A stretch of 64,000 bases of DNA from positions 21,004,195 through 21,068,194 of the forward strand of contig OZ024831.1 in the NCBI GenBank assembly GCA_964016985.1. The letters are read 5' to 3'. This stretch comes from Anodontia alba. Taxonomy: Eukaryota; Mollusca; Bivalvia; Lucinida; Lucinidae. This document shows positions 53,101 to 61,200 of the stretch, piece by piece (positions within the stretch are counted from its first letter, which is position 1; every line of letters starts with the position of its first letter). Below the pieces are notes generated by a model. The model saw nothing but the letters and a program-made list of their open reading frames with translations, was not told where the DNA came from and did no database searches. The position numbers were made by a program, and so were the translations under genes.

Positions 53101-55159
53101 TTCTGCAAATGAGAGCAGAAGAAGCGTCTGCGTGGCTGAGTGGGTCAAGAGGTCTTAGGTTTGAATCCTGCTTGAGGCGAAATTCAGTTCATGACTCTAT
53201 GTTGCTTCACTGCACAGAGCCTTTCATTATCATCCTTCCATCATCTTGATATGACTTAAATAATGTTGAAAGGGATGTAAAACATGAAACCGTCTTAAGA
53301 AGAGAGCAGAAAACTTTTGAAACATTTCTGAATTAGGGTGTGAAAGTTTATTTGATTGAGTTCATAATAATGTGCTCGCTCAAGGATGTCAAAATACTTT
53401 TAATCCCATTAATGTTTTTCTGTGTTTAGATATATTGTATTGACAAGAACAACTTCCTGGTGGCTAAATGGCATCTGCTTGTATCCAGCATGGCCTCTGT
53501 ATACTGTATAATGAATGAGGACCAATGCCAGAATGTTGCTCGCTTTGCTATACAGACAGTTTCTGGAGAAAATAAACATAGGTACGTCAACATACCTTTA
53601 GATAAGGTTCTGTTGCTTATAAGCAACCAGCTTTATAAGTCATACCTAAGCCTTTATATAAAATTTGTACCAGCTGTTCTTTCATTTGGCTGTCAGCATT
53701 AGAAAGAAGAGCTAGTTGCACCAGTGTCATTATAATACGATTTGTGATAGTATTGTATCAATATGAGCCAGCTTGTGACAAAACCTACAACAAGACTTGT
53801 GCGACCAGCGTAAACTCAGATCAGACTGTGCATCAGAGTCTTTGCTGATCACTTGTGCCTTGTACAGCCTCCGGGCTATCCAAAGAGGAATGAATGAGAA
53901 CTCTTGCCGTACTGGGTGGATGTACAGGCTAATCTGAGTTTTTACTGGTAACACAGGTCTTATTGTAAGTTTTGTCATGTGCTGGCTCATCTGTCAGGGG
54001 TACGATACTTCAGTGAGGTAGCATAAGGGCATAAGTTCACACAATTAAAACTGTCGATTGGAAAAAAGTTTACATGTAAAGTTGAAAGACTGAATGTCAA
54101 ACAGCATAGATCCTGATTAGATGGCTTATTATGAGCCATCTCATCTGGATCTATGCTGGTTGAAAAAAGCCTGTTGTTATAGCCTATGGCAATGAGAGAT
54201 AGGATGCTTTACCATCAAGAAACTAATGACATTTTTCTCATTTCTTCATGAAAACTTATGTTATGGAAATCCCATTAGAATCCCATAGCATAGATAGGAA
54301 TATAAAGATAATTTTTGTTTTTTTTTATTCCTTCATGAATACCTAAGTTGTTTATACTTAGAAGTGCCTCAGTGAAGCATTTCTAATGTGTTTGCACACA
54401 CACGTTTTCATGGATAAAAAAAACAAAACAAAAAAAAAACGTTTATTTAAAAAGAAGCTTTTCTAGAGCTTTGAATCATCTTTGTAAGATAGTATGAACA
54501 GATACCACAACATAATTTTCATGGGAAAAAAAACAAAAAAACTTTGATGCTAGTCTTACCTGGAGATTTGTCACAGAAGTTTGTGTTTGTTTTAAAACTG
54601 AGCACTGATTTCTGTTGATTTTAAAACCTTGTAGTGTTTTGCTGGGACCCTGACAGTAACCCCACCCTTCCCCAATATTCCTTGAGAAAGGTAGTAAATG
54701 TTTCATTGTCATATTTCTAGTGATTTGCTGTGGAGGTGTATCCAGTCCCCATAAACTTTGCTCATCAGCTACAGTTAGTGAGGGGGAGATTGTGTTTGAA
54801 CCCTGATTGACAGGATACACTTGCATAGCTCCAGTAAAGCGAGGGTATCCACATAATACTTTTCTTATTTCTGCATGAAAACATATGTTGTGGGTACTCA
54901 TTAGAAGTGCCTCGGTGAGGCACTGCTAATGAGTACTCACAATATATGTTTTTGTGCAGAAGTAAGAAAAATACAAGTATTTCTTAGCAGAAACAAGCAC
55001 CTGATCTGGAGCTATGCATTTGGTAGTTTTACAATCCTGTTTAAATGTTGTCATTTGTTACATATTTATGTCAGTTTTAAAATATCATATGTTTAGGCCA
55101 AAACTATTATTTAAAGTAAAGATTGTTGAAACATCCCCACTTCCCCCTCCCCCCCCCCC

Positions 55160-55258
<99 letters not shown>

Positions 55259-58200
55259 CATACAATATTATGTAGCTACATACCTCTACTGCACTGGTTG
55301 AATCTTACTAGCGATGCTAGCAAAAATATTGAGTGGTGAAAAATATCAATAAATAACTTGCCAGTATGTATCAATGATTTGACTGTCACCTTCTGGGTCA
55401 GTTGTTTCACAAGTTTTGCCCAGTATTTATATCCTTTCAAAAGTAGAGGCTGCTCATTCAAGGAAAGAGTTTGCTTTCAGAAGAATGAGAAGGGAGGTTA
55501 CTATTTCCTTGTGTGCATTATTTCCCTTGAAGATGTATTCATTCTCCTTAAAGAGTAAAAGGAAATGGCGCTGATCAGTCTTAAATCATGTTAAAGCAGT
55601 TTTTTTTCTTCGTATTTGCCCAGGTGCTTCAAAACATAGCTTTTGATTTATGCTACAAGTGAACCTCTTTATAATATCACACATTTTAGTAAGGGTTTAG
55701 CTTTAACACAGTTTAAAGATGGACCCCAAAATCGTTGTAGCCAAACAAAAGTGCATAGATTATATAGAAAAATGATTGCTATAATTATAATCAATACATT
55801 TTTGTTTAGAAATAACATAATATATAATCCATATTATCAATACATTGTGGTTTGGATACAACATTTCTGTTTGGATACATTGTGGCTGTTAAACTTACAT
55901 GGCTTTTGCTTTAGATTCCAGCAACAGTGTTATAAAGAGGTTGGCATGTATTTTGAAGTTCTTCAATAACAAATATTTCTTATTTTTGTTTTAAAGTGAA
56001 ATATCAAGCCTTTCAAAGACAACAGACAACCTTCTAAGTTCCTCCTGGATAAAGGAATTTTCGACACTACAATCTTGCATTGTCACTGCAACATGGGATG
56101 GTGCCAGACATTGTTTCAGCAGCAAAATAAAAAGGTAGTCCATAGCTCCAGGTAAAAGGTGGTATTCACATAATATTTTTCTTATTTCTGAACAAAAACA
56201 TGTGTTGTGGTGCTCATTGGAAGCACCTCAGTGAGGCACTTCTAATAAGCACCCATAACATATGTTTTCGATCAGAATCAAATAGGAAAAATGTCAGTAT
56301 TTTTGGTTGAAAAAAGCACCTTATCTAGGTCTATGGTAATAATGTCATGTGAATCAAATTTATGTGTACATATTTGTAATTTTCAAGCATTGTTTTCTCT
56401 TGTTACTGTGTTCAGTTTCAATGCTTAGAAATTAACCCTAGTCATGCTGAATAAATTAAGATGCCACATCCACTTCTCATTATCAGCCAGTCAGGTTTTT
56501 GAACCAAGTTTTTGGTACAAATTCACATTCCTAATGGCAAACAGTGCAGATCTAGATCAGTTGGCTTCTGAAGAAGCCAACTGATCTGGATCTTCAATGT
56601 ATGCGAAGACAGCAAGGTTCAGCAGGACTAGGGTTAAAAACAAAAGTTTGGTCTATTTTTGTGGAAAATGTATTTTATTTGTGCATAGATAGCTCTAGTT
56701 AACCTTTTCACCCCTGAGTTTTTGAAATGGACCTTAATTTGGACAAGTCTGCTGATGAAAATAGGGGTTTTAGTTTAAAATAAAAAACAGAATGGCAGTG
56801 TAGATCGTGATAAAATGGCTCATATGAGCCATCTCATCTGGATCTACACTATTTGACCAGGTATCTGAATTAGTCTGCTGGGTTAATTTATGTGTAACAA
56901 TTCATGTGTAACAATTAATTGTTTGTTTTAGCTCTGCAAAAAAAAACATACCTTGTGGGTACTCATTAGAAGTGCCTCACTGAGGTGCTGTTAATGAGTG
57001 CTGACAGCAGTTGTTGTAATGAAATTTAAAAAAAAAAAAAAAAAAAAAAATACCAATGCGTTTTGTTTAAATAAAAAAAAAAAACAAAAACAATTTATCC
57101 AGAGCTACGATATTTAAAAGAATCAAATGCCACAAACAAAGACATATTGTTCACAAATATATATAAAGCTTACACTTGCATATACAGACTCTAAACAACA
57201 AAAAATATGGTCTGTTTGATATCATGTGCAACTGTGTATCTGTCCTTCTCTGGCAGAAACTGTAGAAACCTTTGACTTTAAACTTAGTATACTGTATTTA
57301 CCCTAAATATTTGGACAGATAGGCCTGTGCAAACAAAATGTGGCATCTGATCAGAGTCTACACTATTTGCCACTCATGTATCAAAATTTTAGACACATCA
57401 ACAGACAGTAAAATGGCCTTGTTCAAACTATAGGGCAAGTATGGTAAGGAGTTAAGGTGTCTGAATACTTCTGGGCCCAGTTGTTCAAAGCATTGTTAGC
57501 TTAACGAGCTCATCAGTGGTCAAATTGTTAATTGTTCTAGTAAGTACAATATTAACTTACAGGTATTTTTGCTGAAAAAAAAATGTGAGTAGCTTTTGCA
57601 AATGCAAAAGCTACTCACATTTTTTTCAGCAAAAATATTAGCATATATGCAGTATTTAATGATCAAAGTTTTAACAATACATTAACTAACGACATCATTA
57701 GTTTCGAACAACTGGGCCCTGGTAAATATGGTTCAGCTATATCATTAAAGGCCTTTAAACTGTATGATATACAATTACTTGTAAAGCATGACATCCTATG
57801 TAAAAAGAAATTGGCTCTTTTGTTAGGATATATTTTTTTTACCCAAAACATTGGGACACCTTAGCTTCTTATGATACTGGCAGAAAAAAATGAATAAATC
57901 CATTTTAATAATGGTACCTGCAGATGTGTTTAAAAACTGCTAGATGAGTGTAAAAGAGTGTAGACCCAGATCAGATGCCACTAAGCTTGCTTAGGCTTGT
58001 CTGTCCCAGTACTTTGTGTAAATATTGTAATCAGATTGTCTAACATTTCTGGTTTATATTGTTTCAGTGGGAAGAAAAGAAAGTCTGATACAGCAACTTC
58101 AACTTTACAGACCATATTGAGTCTGTTAAGTGATAGAGATGTTTCCTGGCAAGATGGGTTGAGCAGGTAATGTATTGATACTGGCATATATGTCATGTGT

Positions 58201-61200
58201 TGTTTTGTTTGATATAAATTGGTGTTGTATCTGTTTAACCACATCAAAGCTGTTGATACAGTGTTAGTCTTGGCATAAAAACTTGACACTTTTTATGGGT
58301 GTGGTGTTGTTAGGTTTACAAAGATATTGTGGAACCAGAAATCAGACAAAAAAATATTTTTGACATCACTGAAATCCGATAGCTATGATGAGTCAGATAA
58401 GATATAACCAAGGGGCAGTTGTCAGTTTCTGATGAAAGAATGTATACAATACTGGTTAACTGCTTAGAGGACTAAGCCTGCCCAGTAAAAGTGTAGTGTA
58501 AACGGAACATGCTAGACATGACCCCATTGGGTTGACTGGGCTGTAAAACCTCAACATAAGCAAATCACCAATGTGTGTTCATGGTGACATAAGAAATACA
58601 AGTGAACCTGCCCCTAACCACAACATATATGGTAAATGTCATAAAATTTCAAACACTTTATTCCATACTATTTTGGCCTAAATTTTGCTTTTTATGCAGT
58701 TCTTTCTTAAAAAAACATAAAAAAAAATAACATAGTGGAATGGTTAACAGTATAGACCCTGATCAGACTGCTCCTTCAGGAGCAGTCTGATCTGGGTCTC
58801 TACTGTTTGCTTATTACATTTTGTCAGCAACTTTGGTGTATGAAATTTTAGGACATTTTACCATATTTTATGATAACCCATATCGTAGCTGACTTTGGAG
58901 GGGGTGGTCGGGTGGTGCGAAGGTGCTGTGTATCTTACATCACCGGGACGTCCAACTGATATTGGCTTACAGTTGGGCAAGGCCTGCTATCCTTGTAGTG
59001 GGTAAGGGTAGAGGGGGAATGTTTTTATTTCTTCTGTTTCTTCACTTTCATTCCTGTTCCTCTTTCTTCCTTGTCCCTCTCTTTCATCTCCTCTACTCTC
59101 TCTTCTATCTCTTTTCTCCCTTTCTCTGGGAGACGACACAAAATGACCCTCAAGGGTTGACGTGTCGTTAAACCCCAACACAATCAATCAAAAAAGCTGA
59201 CTTTGGATTCGTCCCATGCGTTGGTTTTCATTACATTTTGACTATTAAGTGACTGTGTAAATGAGCAATGGCCATGCATGGTTCAAAACATGCATGACTT
59301 CCTAGTTGCTTTCCAACACATCAAGCTCTTTCTGAAAAGGGGTCTCATCTAAAAGGAAAGAATTTGCTCCTTTGGGAGCACTCTAAGCTGAATGCTTTTA
59401 CTTCATTTTCAAAGGGACACTACTCCAGTAGAAAGATATGTTTTCCTGTATATATGGAAATTTTCTGTAAGGGAGGCAAATTCTTCCTTGACAGGGTGAT
59501 CTCCTTCAGATGTGTATCTATTTACCTGGGCCCAGTTGTTCAAAACTTAACAAAGTTGTTAGCTAATGTGATAATAAAATTTCTACCTTGAAATATGGCA
59601 AATTCATTTATATCTTTTGCTGAGAAAAATGTGAGTAGCTTTTGTATTGCAAAAACTACTCACATTTTTTGCTGCAAAAATATCAATGCATTTAAAAATA
59701 CCTCAGCTACAACAGTTAATGAGTTTGTCATTAACAAGCTTGTTAAACTAACAATGATTTGAAAAACTGGGTCCTGGGCCTCACCGACCTAACAGTTAGA
59801 ATGCCTGGCATGAAATCTGAGGATTGCATGTACAATTACCACACCAGCCATGAAATACTCTGACCATTAGTACAAAAAGACCATGCATGCAAAAATACTA
59901 AATGCAAGCCTCACATAACTGAAACATTATTGAAAGGCCCTAAAACCTCAAAATTACTACCACCATTATTTACTAGACTGTTTTTGGATATTTCAGTGAC
60001 ACTGCTGACAGCCTACAGAAGATAGCTAAACATGTTAATAAACTGCTGGGAGATCAAGATGACATGAAAATATCAGGTTTAGACAAGATAGAGAATTATT
60101 TGCAGGTGAAAATATAGTGCAATCACATACAAGAGCCACCCAGTGGAGGGCACTGAACTGGCTGTTGTAATAAGTTGGCTGTGGTAGAGAAGTTAAATAC
60201 AAGCCAGCGCATGACTAAACCTACAATAAGACTTATGCAATCAGCGAAGACTCAGATCAGCCTGTGCATGTGCACAGGCTGATCAGAGTCTCGCTGATTG
60301 CATGTGCCTTCTGCAACTTCTAGGCTATCAAAAGAGGAATGAGAGAGAATTATTGCTTTACTGGGTGAATGTACAGGCTGATCTGAGTCTTTGCTGGTCA
60401 CACAGGTCTTATTGTAGGTTTTGTCATGCGCTGTCTCGTATAGAAAACAGTACTTTGGGGAGTCAGAGAAGTGGCTGTTATAGGAAGATGGGTGTTGTTG
60501 AGCAATGATCATTAGTAGATGTTCCACTGCAATATTTTCTATGACAGCTGCAAATACCAAAGCCATGTATATTAATCCTTATCCTGTTGCATTTTCTTCA
60601 GATCTGGGTCTATGGAAGGGATACTCTTACCTGAGCACCCATTCTTTCCCTTGTTTTTCACCAGTTTTATTCAGACCTGTGGACACAGTATGCAGATAAG
60701 CAGCGATTATGTGACTATCACATGATAGTGAGTCATGTGCCAAACTGGTTTTGTTTCATATGTTTAAAAAAAAAAAAAAAAAAAAAGGATTTCAAGGGAC
60801 TAGTGCCCCGAAAACAATGTAGCTATTTCAGGAAGGATTTGTCAACTTACTTGGATATAACTACCATTGTGTATATCATATCTCAAGAAGTTGTTAAAGT
60901 AAAGTACATGTGGTTGGTTAGCACATGATCCTATTTGATTGGATATGGGTGAGACAAAAACAATGGAAAAAGAAAAAGTGGTGAAAATTCACTGTGATTT
61001 TGGAAAGTTATTTCATTAATTGGCCTTGAATGTGGACAAATGAAGAGTTGTCTTAAAGCACATCCCCTCCTGTCATACATCCTAGAACTGAAGGATGAGT
61101 CTTGTTTCCAGAGGTTCTGGGGATATGATTCAGAGTTGGTTATGCTTCAGTAACCTTGATATTTACATGATGGTTTCTTGTTTGCATGATATCATCTGAG

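Noticed and set aside
60722..60928. Extension of URB2 through the poly-A region after exon 20
   Set aside because: Exon 20 has a clear GTGAGT donor, and the onward frame runs through a long A tract into unrelated sequence.
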